From assembly GCF_047495875.1 (NCBI RefSeq), contig NC_092466.1, positions 15,806,561 to 15,870,560 of the forward strand: a stretch of DNA of 64,000 bases. Direction: 5' to 3'. The notes under the pieces are model-generated. The model made no database searches and had not been told where the DNA came from. It worked only from the letters and a program-made list of their open reading frames with translations. Shown here in pieces: positions 19,001 through 34,000 of the stretch. Position 1 is the first letter of the stretch; the number at the start of each line of letters is the position of its first letter. The DNA comes from Pithys albifrons albifrons (taxonomy: Eukaryota; Chordata; Aves; Passeriformes; Thamnophilidae). Made by a program: the position numbers and the translations under genes.

Positions 19001-22000
19001 AAGCAAAATTATTGAAGATGCTGGTGTTTTATTTCAGTGCTTTGAGCCTGACTATTGTGATGCATCCTGATATCACTAAGTATCAGGATATACTCACAGT
19101 AACTGCTGAGGCAAGATGTGCAGCTTCCTGATCCCTGGTAAATGGCTTACAAGGGATGATAGTGCCTGCAACAGCTTTTTGCAAGACATGATTTACAAAG
19201 TGCTGCAAGCCAGTGATTCAAATATACTTGCTACTGATATACTACCTGCTTGAAATTGCCCAGAAGGTAGTTAATGGTGATCCATCCATAGGCTCCTTCC
19301 TCCTGACCAGTGATGATTCTGGCACCCTGGAAGCTGAAGGGAGCTAAGCGTAGTGTCTTCTCTACTGAGGACAAGACTTTGTCAGCTGCACTTTCATTCT
19401 CCAACCTGGATGTATGGACGGACAGATGGAGTGACTCTGGCTGACAGGTCTCAGTAGTCTATGAGCATTATTCTGAGTAGGCAGGCTGCAACTCCCCACC
19501 AAGTGTTAATTATAAGAGAACAGTCATTCATATGGGTCATCCAGCTCCAACTGGTCGTATCCCTCTATGTCACACCTTGACAACACAGCTGCCACCAGGT
19601 CTGACACTTAGAGGACCTGTGGCTGAGAGTGGTGCTTGGAGCAGAGACTAGAGCTCATGTTCTCCTGGAGCATGTGTCCTGATAGGACACACTATGGAGA
19701 TTCTTCTCATTCTTCACCACCACCATTAGAGAAGAAATCCAGAAGGTATTCCCAGGGAGATTTCCCAGACAATATATACATAAGATCAGCTGCATGTTCT
19801 AGCCAGGAAAGAGTTCTGGGGCACCCCCATGTAAATCACAAATTGGAATTAAGTGGTATGTGATTATAAAGTTACCTTAGTTTCTGATGGCCCCAGGCTG
19901 AGTCAAGATATGTGGGAAATTACAACACAGTTGGGCTCAAAAATTCTAGCTTAGGCCTAGTACCACACTGTGGGGATGTCTGAGCATCCCTTTGATGTGG
20001 GGGATGTCTAAGCATCAGCTTGGGCACTGCTGATCTCCTAGTGTCTCTGTGCTGCAACTCGATGGAGGAGATGGTGGAAGGTTGGAGTGAGTGGGTGAGC
20101 AAGGGAAGAGCCCCGGGGACTTGGCTGCAGAAGATGAGTTCTGGGTACAGTGTGAGATGGCAGTATCTCCAAAGGCTTTTCCCAAGAGGCCCTCACTAAG
20201 TATACATGGTGATCCCAGGTGCAGTTCTGCAGGAGAAGGGGACAAGCCCTGCAGTACCTGAGAAGCCGCATGCCAGCAGTTGCTCCGAGGTAGACAGGTG
20301 TCTCTTTGTGCTGAGTTGAGGGAATCACCTCTTTTGCTTGTTGTAGGCACTGTGCCAGAGAGGGGCCTGCCTTCTCTGTGGCATGGGAGTAACCTGAGAT
20401 CCCAGGGCCTGCAAGAAATAGAGACACTTCATTATTCTGACTCCAAGTATAACCCCACAATGCTGCCATGATCTGGTGTGTTAATCTATATCACAGGCAG
20501 CAGCATCAGATTCAGCCACCCCATTCCTGAGGAGCTTTAGAAATTCTACAGCACCAGCTAAACCCAGTGCATGGGGCAATGGCCACAATGCCCAGCATCT
20601 GCCACCTGTTCTCCATGAAGCAGGCTATGAAATAAAAATGACGACTGCTGTGAGACAAACCATTTCCTTAGCATGCCCTGAACATCTGTAGACTTCTCTG
20701 CATCTGCCTGGGTGTACCCTGGATCTGTGCCTGAAAATCACTGACCCTTTGTATGCTGGGTCCTCCAGGGACAGATGTTATCATTTTTCTGTGTACTTTA
20801 TAGTCACACTACAACACTGGATGTTTTTCAGCTATTGCCTTTCACGCTAACTCAAAGAAAAATTCATTGTCCCTCTCTGCCAGGTGTCCTGTAAACTGCC
20901 CCAGGACCAGTGCCTGTGCAGTAGCGAAGCCCAAGCTGCACTTGCTCCAGGTTGCTGTATGCTAAGCATGCTGCCCGTGACATGGGGTGCTGCAGCGCCG
21001 AGCAGCTTGATAACAGTATGGCTCTTCCCTGCACTGCAGGGGCCTGAAAAGACCCCAGGAGGGTCTGACAACACCTCTCATCCCCTCAGAGTGCAGTGAT
21101 CCATGATGGTCTGTGCTGCTCCTTGCTGTGTGCACCCTTGGGCTTCATTTATGCCTTCCTAAACAGTAAAATATCTACACAGCAATCAAATAGAATAAAA
21201 AATAAACCATGACGTTTAAGTTGAGCAACCTTGGGCTTCAAGCCCAGTGCCTAACTTGCAAAGAAGCCTTGAAAAAAAGCAAACCATGCCCTCCCCTCTC
21301 ACTGCCTGATGTTCATCAGCACTTCAGCAAGAGTGCATGCAAACATTTTATTTATTTAAGTATATTCTTTGGCGTAATTCTTTCCAAAAGGCACTTACTT
21401 CCAAGCATCCTAATAACAAAGTAAAAAGTGGATTCATTTTTCTCCCAGGAAGGTCAGGCCCATGGGAAGTGGTGGAGTATACATTAGCTCACAGATTACA
21501 AAATCAGAATATTCACAGAATATTCTGAATTGTAAGGGATTCAAAGGATCATCGAGTCCAACACTTAAGTGATGTAACACTGTTTTCAATATTGACCTCT
21601 TCTTCCAGGTTTCTCCTTCCATAGCTTCCTCTTCTCCTCTTACCTTCAACTTTACACACCTCCACCTGCTTCACGACCCCAGTGTCGTTCTCCTTCTCTG
21701 CTGGCCACTCGTACACATAGAGGTTAGTGTGTGACGATCCCGCATCCAGCACAATACCATACTGTGGGCAAAACAGAGCCACTATCACACCTGAGGCACC
21801 AAACCAGACACATGTGCTGGTCTCCATACACGAAGGGACCAGAAACAAGCAGCCTATCTGGCAGGTGTGGGAATGTGAGTCATTATTCTTCTCAGGAATG
21901 CTTCAGTGCCAAGTTTACATAATAAGACACAAGAGCAGAGAATGAGCAAAATTAAGACTACTTAAGAGATGATCCCTTGTGAAGCTACATCTGGTTTTAT

Positions 22001-25000
22001 GACAATAATGTAAAACAAGATGTTGAGGTGCATGGAGCCAGAAAGAGAGGTGGCCAGACCCAGCAAGTCCTTGAGCACTACAAACACCTAGCTCCTCAAC
22101 TAGTTTTCATCTAAGAGTACCAGCTTATAGTACCTTAATATTCTTCGGAAGTGGCTTGTTCTGGGTCACTGCTACAGCAATTAAAGCAATTACAGCCAAA
22201 GTAGAGAGGAATCCCAGGATGAGTAGAATCTTTCTTGTCGAGGACATCTTTGGTTTGGTACCTGTGACTAGAGCAGAAAAAGGATGTTAGTATCCCAGTG
22301 GCCCATCTTACCTCATACCCCAAAGGTCTTTAGGCACATTCCTGCAGTCCCTTTTAACTATGAAGCATCTGCCTTTGCCCATCCCTACTCCTTTGTCCTA
22401 TCTCCTACTCCACATCCTTGTGTGGGATTTCATCGGGGCAAGAGCTCAGCCCTGGTCTTCGGCAGATGTGCTTTCATGGGCCATGCCACACCTCCATGGG
22501 CTGCCCTGTGTCCAATGTATTTCCCAGATTCATAATCTATATGTGAATTCAACACATACAACAACCAAATAGCTCTAGTGGACATACTTGCTCGTACTAA
22601 GACATGAAATCCATTTCTACCCATACTGATGCTCCATAGTCAAAAGCACTGGTCATCTGACTGCTCACACGGGTAATTACTCTTCTCCCTATATACAAAT
22701 ACGCTCAGAGATGTTTAGAAGCATATTACAGGTCATCCAGGATCATGACAATAACTTGGTGCAGGAAACCATATCAACTATTGCCACCCCCAACAAGGTA
22801 AGGTGACTGAACCTGCTTTGCATTTACATGCCATATCTGGGGTCCCAGAGGTCTCCAGACCTCAGGTGATACAGGTCAGTGCTCCAAATCCATCCTAGAA
22901 CCTCGCATCATGCATGCAAATATGAAAAGCATTCAAGTTCTGATCAGGGTAATCTTCTAACTACTCTGGTTTTATGTGAGAGGTGGTCCCAGGCACCAGA
23001 AATATATAGTGTAACCCGACCTTACAAATGATCCCAAATCCTAGAGTTATTTTCCTAAGTTAGCCAAGTGAAAAGAAGCAATGCACCTCTGGAAATCTCT
23101 AACTATAGACAAATAATGTCTTCCCACCTATCTAGAGAAAATGGAACCTAGAAATGCCAGGAGAGCTTGCCTTGAAGATACTACAGGCAGGTCCATTGGA
23201 AACATAACACAGACCTGGAGCTCTGTGCTTCTTCTCATCACACTTACATGTAAATCTGCTGAGGTTAACTGTGAAATTTGAAAGCTTCTTACACTCACAT
23301 TTTGTGAGTGCCTGTTAGAGGCACAGCATGCTTGCCAATATCTGCAAGAATGCAGCTTAAAAAAATAGTCTAGCGCACATACCAGACAGTAGGAAGTAAG
23401 AATGTACTTTATCCAGCTTTATTAAAAAATGTGCCAGGACTCATGGCTTGAAGCGATTAGAAACAGCAGAGTATGACAGCTGGGAGACTTTTCTTCTTAT
23501 TGGAGAGAGTAGTTGGCTAAAGTTATGATAGCACTGAGCATGTCTGTTGAACAAAGATTATTTTAACTCCAGGAAAAATGAATAAAAACAGATGCTATAA
23601 TGTAAAATTAGCTGTAAAGTATAGATATGAAGTTAGTGTGCTTGAAAACTGAAGTACTGCTGACAGTTGCACAGCACATTCACATCATTATTGCCACCCT
23701 TACTCTGAGCTCTTGCCTAGAGGCAGCCACCCAGCTTTGTTGGGTGTTTGCTGTCATGGAGACAAAGGATGGGTGACAACACAAATTCAAAATTTTCATT
23801 TCCTGTTTTGATGGGTATTGTCTGATGCCTGTATCTTTTTGGCAGCCACACTCTGAAAGTACCAGCATTAGCATCAAAGCGGGAACAATTTTCTCCCTGT
23901 AATGGACCATCCCAATAAACAGCTGTAGAAATCCCTTGTCTGTAGGCAGAGGCCTAATAATAATTATCTGCATCCCACCTGTAGCCTGAGATTAGTCATT
24001 TTTTTTGCCAAGGTACATTATTTCCTTAACCCTGAATATTACATTTGCCTGAATTTTACTTCAGTATCCTGAGAATTTTTCAGGACTCTGCAGGTTTTGG
24101 ATAGGTGATGTCATTGCTATATCCTATGCCAGAGCATCCATTTGTATAAACTCTAAGGCTTCCAAGGAGCATTTTATTGAAATGTGTCTTACAAGGAAAG
24201 ATATGAAATGATAACCATAATCCAGAAGGTAGCCTAGCGAAGTAATAACCTTCCAAATAGCACTCAAAGTGTATATAACTGAATATTTGATTTTTTTAAA
24301 AAAACAATAAAACCTAAACCAAATAACAACTCTGAAAATTCACATAAAGAATTCAATGTCATAAAAATTTACCTGCTATTTGTTCAGAAAAATGAAGTAT
24401 TTTAACAAATTCCCTTTACTGTGCACTTGGTTACCTCCATCAGCTCTAGGTGTAATTGCAGTTTTTGCAGTAACTTAAGAATGAACTTATTCTCACTTCC
24501 TCTAGCTCCTCTGAGTGTCGCATTCACACTGCTAAATGTCATGCAGACACTCCTCATTGTCCACCAAGTGGAGCAGTACTTGACCATCTGGTTGCCAGGC
24601 CCCAGGACTTTTCTTCCACTAGCAGTTTTCCTCAGCTAAAGATTAAGCAGACATGGTCTTCTGTCCCTGTGCCCAGCCAGAACCCAAACAGAGACAGATT
24701 TCTACTCCTTTTCCCATACTGCCCATGGTAAGCAGTGACAAAAACATCCCATAAGTCCATAAGTGGGCATAGAAATGATGCTGCTTCTCCCAGATCTCAG
24801 AGCCTCTTGGTACTGGAGTGCTGCCTGGCTGTGTGGGCATTAAGCACTCTTCAGATGTTGGAGCATAGCCCAGCTGCTCAGGCATCTCCGTCTGTTTCTA
24901 ATTTTGGTGTCTTTGGTTTTTTTAGGGGCTACCACTGATTCCATCCAGTGATGGTCCCAAAACACACAGATCTATTGTTCTTTCTGTCTCCAAGACAGAA

Positions 25001-28000
25001 AACTGAGGATGTTGTCAGCCACCCCAGCTAACAGCAGTTTTGCTGCAGAAACCCTGTTGCTCTCAGTGAATAAGCCAGGAAGAACCACACCAGCATGAGA
25101 GGCAGCTCTGTGTGAAGGTAAGGAAACACATTTGACTGCTTTGTCTTCCAGCCTCAAGACAAATACGAAAACTACCCCTCCGGCCAACAGTTCACCAAGT
25201 CAGTGGCAGCTCTGCATGCCAGGAGATGTCACTCACAGGCAAGGCTGCCCACCTCCCATCTCCCTTCTCATCAAACAAAACGTACGAAGAAAAGTTAAAA
25301 GGAATCAGGCAAGAAGTTGCTTTTGGAGATTAAATAAGGAAACCAAAGCCTGTTTAAAGTCTGCAATTCAGATTGTCAAGCAGAAAACGAAAGATACTGT
25401 GCATAGTCCACAGCCATGCTCTCAGCTCAGATAGCCTCACTGTGAACCACCATCTCTAATAAATACAAATACTTTTGTAAACTCTGGCTTAGCACAAGAG
25501 CTAAAGTTGATGTTTGATCTTTCCTTTGGATGTTCATGCTTCGTCTGTTACAGAAGAGATCACAAGAGGCTGCACTGCAAGGCCATCACTCTTCCACTAC
25601 ACAAATGCCACACTGACAGAGACAGTTCCCACCATCACCTTTGTGCTCTCAGAATTTCAGAAGCATTCCCATTTTCAGTCATAATTTATTTATGGCCAGT
25701 CTGTTTCTTCTGTCTTCCACTTGGATCTCATAACTTCTGCAACTCTCAATCCTCTTGGAATTTATTCTCTTAGCCAATTTACAAACAATGATCCTTTCTG
25801 GATTTTTGTCTTTCCAGCCTTTTCCGTCTACCATAAGAACCCAGCAGCATTTCTCTGCATATAGAATAATCTGCTTGTGTTTTTCTTGAGCATCCTGACC
25901 TTGCAGAGTAATGAACACATTACATGGGATATGATACAGTCCCAGCCTAAATAAAGTGAGGTGGGGACCTGTACTGCCTCAGAAACATGATCATCTACCA
26001 TCATGGCCCAAGTTAAATCAACCCAGCACCTCTCCTATGCAACCCCACTCAGCAGAGAGGGGCTCTGGTAATGCAGTCTGTGTTCATTTACTAACTGCAA
26101 GAGTTCCTGTCTATGTAGTTCTGCCAGCAGTGATGGCAGGGGAAGGGCATGGGAGCAGTCAGTGCTGCTGTTCAGAGTGGAGACAGAGACATTATCCTCC
26201 TGGTGAGTGAAAATGAGAGTTTAGTAAACATGAAGCTTTTTAGGCTGAATTGCCTGAAAACCTCACCAGTTACTCTGTGAGGTTGCTGAACTTGCATCAG
26301 GTTTTGATGCACATTGCTCAAAAGGCTCTCTTGTCTTCAGATTCACCATTACCAAACATCTGAGACCATAAACACTCAGAAGAGCCACACTGCTTCATTT
26401 ATCAACCCTTATATAAAATTTCCTGTCCCCAGCTGACTTCTTACTTCATCTGCCTTTTTCATTTAACCATGTTTTTATCCAAGTTATCTACGAAGATTTT
26501 GCTGCAAAGTAATGTAAACCACCTGTTTTAGGCCAACACGTCATGCTGTGAAGATGCTCAGGTTTTTCTTAGAATATACATACATACAAGAACATACACA
26601 GTAAGTAAATGGCTTTGGTTTAAGAGGGGTTATTTCAAAATATCTGGGCAAGACACCAAACATGTTGAAATTAAGATCCAGATCAGTATTTTTACAGCTG
26701 TTATATGGAACAGTGTGGGAGTCCCCTGCTCCAAGTTCTAATTATTCATATAGCAAAGGTTGTGGCCTAAATACTTGTGTGATCTCTGACCCACCTAATA
26801 GCACTATTTAGAATAATAAATACACATTTACTGGATTATGTTTCTCCAGATTAAATACTTTTAAGTGCTGAAGTACAAACACTGAAGTGTCAGTGAAACT
26901 GATGATCCAAACAATGTAACAGGTTTTTTGGATGCTGTCTTTCAGAGACATTTGATACTGAAATAATGCAGCCCTACATGTTTCAAATCCGAGCAGACTT
27001 CTATGAATCTAGGCTACTCTGCCGGTTAGAGTGCTTGAACTAATCTGTCTCATGTACACACATACCTGTGCACTAGTGAGCTGGAAGAGTGTGCCTGTCT
27101 CTGAGACAACACCAAGGTGGGAGCAAAGCACACTGACACACAGGACTGGAATTGAAAACAGATTTGACAAATAGGGGAGAGCCTGGTGAAAACATCTAAC
27201 TCTCTTAAGGAAAAGAGCAAATATGATGTTTAGATAACAGCCATCACCCAAAGACAGTGTGGTGAACAATCTGTTAAGTAGTTCTTCCAGCAACAACATT
27301 ATTGCAGTGATAGCAGTTTATAGTAATCCTTTCTTCCATCTAAAGTTGGTAAAGCCTCCCATGATGTTCTATGACCAATTTCAGATACTGCCTTTGAGGA
27401 AAGATGTAGACCACTTGGAGAAACTCCAGAGGAGAACAAGAAGAAAGATCAGTAGCCTAAAAGTTTGACCTATGAAGAAAGGTTGAAGGAACTGGATTGT
27501 TGAGTTTGGGAAAAAAGGAAGCACAATTAATTATCTTCAAATGACATCTCTGTCTGCCAGCAGTGTTGTAGCTGATGCAGCCTCAGGGCAGGGGTGGCTC
27601 CATTTCCTTGGTTCAGAAGGCAGGGAGTCAGCAAAAACAGTGTGAGGAACCCGTAAGCTATGGTGTTAGCAAAGACCAATGCAATGCATATGGTCTCATG
27701 GTCTCCTTGTGGGATACAGATGCAGCTGAATAAATGTGCTCTCTCCTTTCCCCAACAAAGCTCCAGGTTGCATTCAGACATAATTCAGCCATGGCAACTA
27801 CCCTGCTAAATGCTAGTCATATACACAACATTGCTTGGTGTGGGAGCAACTCATCCTTTTGCTGCTTTTAATGTTGTGACTAGGATACGACCCTGAGAAA
27901 TTGCACAAGACACACTGGAAGACCCATGTTTTTCTGGAAGAAAGAAAAGCACATGAAAATCCCGGAGAGATGGTGGGGTGCTAGAGGCAGCAAAAGCCGA

Positions 28001-31000
28001 GCAATGGCATCAAGAGACAGACAAAGGAGTGGGCAGCACACAGGCCCTTCTCTCCCTTCTGCAGTTGCCCACAGCACAGAGGGGCTTTGTGCTCAGGGCA
28101 GTCCCACAGCCCTGCTTACACCAGCCCTGTGGTGCTCGTTTACTGCTGGAAAAGCAATGTCTGGGGGGTTCTGGGCATGAGCCCCAGCTACCCGGACCAA
28201 CAAATCCCCCATTCACTCTGTGCACAAAGCAGGTTCGCCTGTCACAGACCTTCCCACAGCGCCCTACAGTGCTGGGTGTGGTGCTCAGCCTCCCTGGCTC
28301 TCTGCAAGGCACTCACACTGCCTCCCACCTTGGCATCACAGCCCATCTCTGTGCTATTACACAGTGACCTCACCAAGCTTTCCCAATGCCTGCTTAATAA
28401 ATAGTCTCTCCATAGGAATATATTCTGGCTTACATCACAGCAGTCAGACACAGATACTCAATATACAACCAGGAAGTGGCAGGATACCACTGACACAATG
28501 ACCTTTAGACAGTTATTTTTCATATTTAGATGGTGTTTACTGGACTTCTAAGCCTGTACCCTACTTGTACTCATTTATTTAGGATGCTAATTCGAAGAGG
28601 TTTTTCAAATCAGAAAGAAAACTGTTATCAGTTATATCAATCTCCTGTCAGGAAACTTCTCATATTAATTTGCTACCAGCCCATCAAAGCTGTATTTTAA
28701 CTTGAGAAGATTTACTGCCATTACCCATAAAGCTTGAAGTTTCATCAGAAAATATCCAGTGAGCTCAAGATGGCTTCCCCTCCTCCTCGACTTATCAGCT
28801 AAGTTATTGCTTGAATATATGTGACTAACACATGCTGTGAAGGCATTTGTTTGTCTTTTGAGATGGGGGAAGGAAACAAAGCACTGATCCCTTTTCAGCT
28901 TCGTCATTATTGACAATTCTAATACACTGACTGGCAAGGGGCCAATGGTGCTGCCAGGCTTCCTTTTGTGCTCAAGATCCCTTACATTCTTCTTTGCTCT
29001 TCTTAAATCTCTGGCCATGATTTTTTCCTTATGCTTTTTTGACTGTCCCTTACACTTTCCAGCTTTAAATTTGCACTAATTTTAGCTTCCACTTTTTGCC
29101 TCTAAATATGTATCTTTAAGAAATTTTATTATTTTTCAAATTAATCTAACTTTCAACAGTTGGATTATAGCTTTTGTGAAATAGAATAAGAAGTGAATAG
29201 GCTCTTTCTGATTAGCATTCCTATTTGCCCTTTTAAAATACTCTTCTGATTCAGCTCACTATTTTTTATTTTGTGAAAACACTTCAGAGCTACTAGACAT
29301 TGTTGACACAGACTTAAGTGTGGATTACTTTTATAATAATTCAAAGTTCTCACAGCAATGTCTCTTTTTTCTGTAGAGACTGGGGCCAACATACATTTCT
29401 CTTGAGCTGGAAGTGATGCATTACAAATTATTAAATGATCAGCCTTATTTTTGAGGAATTATCCTGTCTTTCACTAAAATCCACCATCATATCAGCTTCC
29501 CTGTCACGCCCTTCTCTGTCTCCAGCATTCTGGCTGGTAATGGGCACTAACCTTCACCTGCTTTGGTCACATGCTCCCAGTTCAGCCCCAGGCAGCTATT
29601 GCGTACAACTATTTAATTATTGTTGCTTTCAGAACATCCCCTTCCCCCTACTTAAATATCTCCACTGGGCCGGCAAGTTCAGAAACTTCCTGGAGAAGAT
29701 AAAGTCCTGAGCACTGTAAATACTGCTACACTCCACAGGTGGTTCCGACAGGGAGAAGAACCTCAGAGAAAACAGATTCAAATCCCTCCTCACCCAGTGC
29801 TTACAGTGGTGTCAAAATACAATTCCTAGAAGCCACCAATTTCCTGGTATGCCGTCTCCACTGATGACCTTTCCTGCCTTGGAGGGGCTGAGGCCATCAA
29901 GCCTCTCAACACAACTCATTTTTCTGAACTGCAGATTCCTGGAATCACCTTGTGTGTTGAACAAGGCTACCACTTTCAGGGGGTCACTTCCCTGGTTTCC
30001 AAAGAAAACAACACAGCTGCCCGAAGTGCCATATGTGAGCAAGCAAAGCCACTGCCTGTGCTGCTGCAGCCAGAAGGAACCCGAGCTTCCCTAGCATTTC
30101 TGCATGGCAAAGCAACCAGCTTTTCTCCTGAAGTTTCACTTCCCATCCAGGACCAAAAACAATCGGAGACTGATCATAGAAACACAAACTCTGTTACAAG
30201 CTGGTGCAGCATCAGCAGAGCCACTGGCAAAGCCCCTGGTGGATGATGATGCCCATTCTGCAGCAGCCATGCACACCAAGTGCATAATCTGCAGTGTTTA
30301 TCTGTGCCTGGGATTTTGCCTACATGGAGGTTGTGCCACCCCTTAACAATGTGATTTCCAGCACAGGTATCTGCTCTCTTTGAAGAGCGTATCTCAATCC
30401 TGCAAGATACTCAATGAGTTTTTCCTCCCTTAACATGCATAACACCCATTTGCAGCAGAGAGAACTGTAGGCACCTTCCCTTTGCAACTAATCCTAGCAG
30501 ATGAAGCAAAGGCCCCTTGCTGTCCTGGCAGGGTAGCAGCCCTGCTTCCTCCTTTCAGTAACCCAGGGTTAGGACTCCACATATAAAAAAGACAGCACTC
30601 TGCTTAAACACTTCCCAACTTGCCCCTTTACCTCCGGCTGTCAGCACTGCTATCTCCATTCCTCATTGCAGAGCAAAGGACAGGGAACAGCTGGAATAGT
30701 TTCCATCTCCTGCTGAGGAGCATATCCACTGTTCAGGCCTTGTGGAAAAATATACTGATTTCTCAGAGGTCAGCTTTAATAACTGGGCTTCCCACAAACC
30801 ATGAGAATTCAGCTCATGATATTTGGCATGAATATCATGCTCTGTTCCTCATGCTGCTGCAATTTCCATTTCAAATAGCAGGAAACAAATTATCCTGTGG
30901 CATTTCTAGTGACAACCAACGGGAAGGAACATGGGATCAAAGCCTGTTGCAGGTCATAGCCCTTGATAAAGTTCCTGAGCATAAGAGGAGAAATACTTCT

Positions 31001-34000
31001 TGGGTGTTACAAATGTAATAAGGTAAATATGAATCTAAATTTTCTTAGTCAGAATAGCACTTTGAAAAGGCTGGAGCCTCATGCCAATGTGTAACAAAAC
31101 AGCAAAGGAGTTTTGCTGGATGCATTGGCTGGCACAGGAAATCTCTAAAGTTCAGATTACTTATTACTGGGACATGCGTGCAGTGAGTCCTGAGGGAAGA
31201 ATTAGGCTCAGGAAAAGAAACCCATTTGTAATCAAGCCATAGTTTGCCTTTCAATTTCTATGTCTTCATTAATCTTCCCTGCCTCTCCTCCCACTGTTCT
31301 TGCCTCAAATATTACAAAATACAGACACGAAATATCTTGGATTAGGCAGCATGGGCACAGAGGAACAGTCACAGTAGGCAATCCTTCTGACAACTGCACA
31401 AGCCTAATAACAGAATATTCTGAGTTAGAAGGGACTCACAAGGATAATCAAAGTCCAACTCTTAAGTGAATGGCTCATGGAGGGATTGAACCCACAACCT
31501 CGGTGTTATTAGCACCAGGCTCTAACCAGCCAAGCTCCTCTCAGGGTTGGCTGTCCTGTCTGCACACATTATGTGCAAGGGGCTGCAGTGGAAGCATCAA
31601 ACCGCCATCACCTCTGGGTGACTGAACAGCCCCCAGGGATCTGCAGAGACTGGGCCCAGGACTGGGCCTGGCAAATGGACATCACAGCTCTGACTTCTCA
31701 CTGCATTTCTCCCAAAGCAGTGAGAGCACCAGCTGCTCTCAGTTCCCAGCAAGGAGATGCAAGCAGAGAAGTCCAATGCTCTTCTGTAACACTCCGTCCA
31801 GGTTTCTATGCACTAGCCTGTGAGTCCAAAGATGCTTACTGGGACAGAGAAATCAACACTCTCCACTGTCAAAGCTAACAAAACAGAGGTTACTTCAGCT
31901 GATGAAGCAACAAGTTTGTGACATGGCTGCTACAGGAAAGAGGACAAATCTATAGCACAGAAAAGGGCCACCAGCTGGCTCTGCTAAGATGAACTCAGCC
32001 ACCCAGCAGCAGGACTGGCCAGGACTCTGGGCCCATGCAAAAAGCAGCTGCAGGTCTGCTGCTTCCCTCCTGCCACTGTGTTTCCCAGCCTCTTTCAGCA
32101 CTATTCTCCCTCTGATTTGGGGCAGAAAGTCCCAAACTCAATCTGGATCCCACCTTCCAGCCACAGGGTCTCCGACCCAGCTGCAGAGCTTGCAGCAAGT
32201 TGACATGAGCACACATTTTCCTCACATCTGCTGGAGCAGGGACATGGAAAAGGTTATTTATTAACATCTCCTGGACAAACGAGCAAGAAAAAACCCAAAT
32301 CCATTTATAAATCAGCTAACAAGAAAACTTGTGACTCTAATGGTCTCCTTTGAAATTCCTTAAATGTGGCCTGAAGCTGCCCTGGCATCACTTCTTGTGA
32401 TGCTGAATCAGCAGAACAGTTCTAGTTGTGCAGTAAATAGCCTGATAAGAGCAGAATTGACCCAAAGAAGAAAGCATTAACTTCTGACACATCCAGTTTT
32501 TCTTGGCTTCTGCTAGGATTCAAGGAGACTGATAGTGGTCAAATTTCTCACCACTAAATACCAATCAGTGACTCATGTTAGCATCTACCTCTGCAATCCA
32601 GAATACATGCTTCCCTCTGGGACAAGGTGGAGAAAGGATAACAACAGAAAACTCACGCAAAAGCCATCTGAAAGAAGAGCAGTCAGTGCTAGCTGAGCAC
32701 TCATATAGGAGCATACCAATCTTGAATACTTTCCCAGACTTTGTCCTTTGATAACATTTCTCATGGGGGGAAAGGAGAACAAGAATAACAAAACACTGTT
32801 TTGTTTAACAGTTAGCCATAGCAGAGAAAAGCTGAGCTAAAGTTTCCAACAATTATCAGGACAAAATTCTAAATAAGACATGCAATGCACTGTTTTTGCA
32901 TTTAAAACTGGCTGGATAGAAGTTCCATCATGTGGATTGAAAGCTGTATAATGAGCACAAGGCAATAATTTAATCAAGATGAAATGTTAGAACAACAGTA
33001 TTAAAATACTCAGTATAGCAGTGATATGGATGAAGGAGCCAAGGCCTCAAGCAGAAGTGGCAAATTGTCTGTAATTATTGTGAGGAACTGTATGTCCAGG
33101 GAGGATACATAAAATAACATCCAAAATATCTATGGAAACCACTGTCTTACACAGGAAACAATAAAACTCAGAAAAAGACAAACAAGAGAAAAATAACTCC
33201 AAATTCAGATACTTGTAAGGACAACACCACTAATTGAAAGCAGGATTTGATCCCAAAGAGATGGGGGCTTATTTAAAGAGATGTGGAGTATCGAAATGAA
33301 GGCTAGAGGCTGAAGGAGAAATAGGAGCTGTACAGTAACTCTATGGGGCAGATGTAGGAGCCCTAGCTTTAAAGTCTGTTTATAAACTGGCTGGACTCCT
33401 ATTGCACCCTTATTCAGATGACTCTCAGCAGTGGGTCTTTTCCTGGGTCACAACCTCCTCATCCTTTACACACAGGGGAAGGCAGCTTACTTTGGGTGGG
33501 AACGGTGAAGGCAAAAGGCTTTTGAGTACTTTCAGCTTTGCACTTCACATCACTGAAAGCAGCAGACAACTTTCCTTGCCCTCCTGTTTTGACTGATATT
33601 TTCATCCAGTATGTTTTTAGCCTTTAGAACCTCTTACAGATTAATTTAGACCTCATTATATTTTTGCACCATTCATCACACTCAAAAACCAGAAGCTTCT
33701 TAAACTGTGATTGGCTTACCAGTTACAAAAGAGAAAAAGATGTGAAAACTTTAAGAATAGCTTCGTTTAATGTAACTGTGATACAGCAAATTAAAGCAGA
33801 ACAATGTGAGACCTTATGAAACAGGAAGATGATGTTTTGAAAAACTGTTTCAGTCACACTAATTTTCTCACCCACGCTCACTCACCCCGTACTCACAGGT
33901 ACCAAGCTCACCCAGGGGCTCTGGCAGGATCCTGTGTGAGCTGAGAGCAAGCGTGCCAGACGGCAAGTCCTCACTGCACCTCTTGGGTTCCTCTTCACAG

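Noticed and set aside
15860..22261. ENTPD8 or another cell-surface ENTPD instead of ENTPD1
   Set aside because: Signature strings ([27 protein letters not shown] and the HKP tail) fit ENTPD1 better than my memory of chicken ENTPD8.
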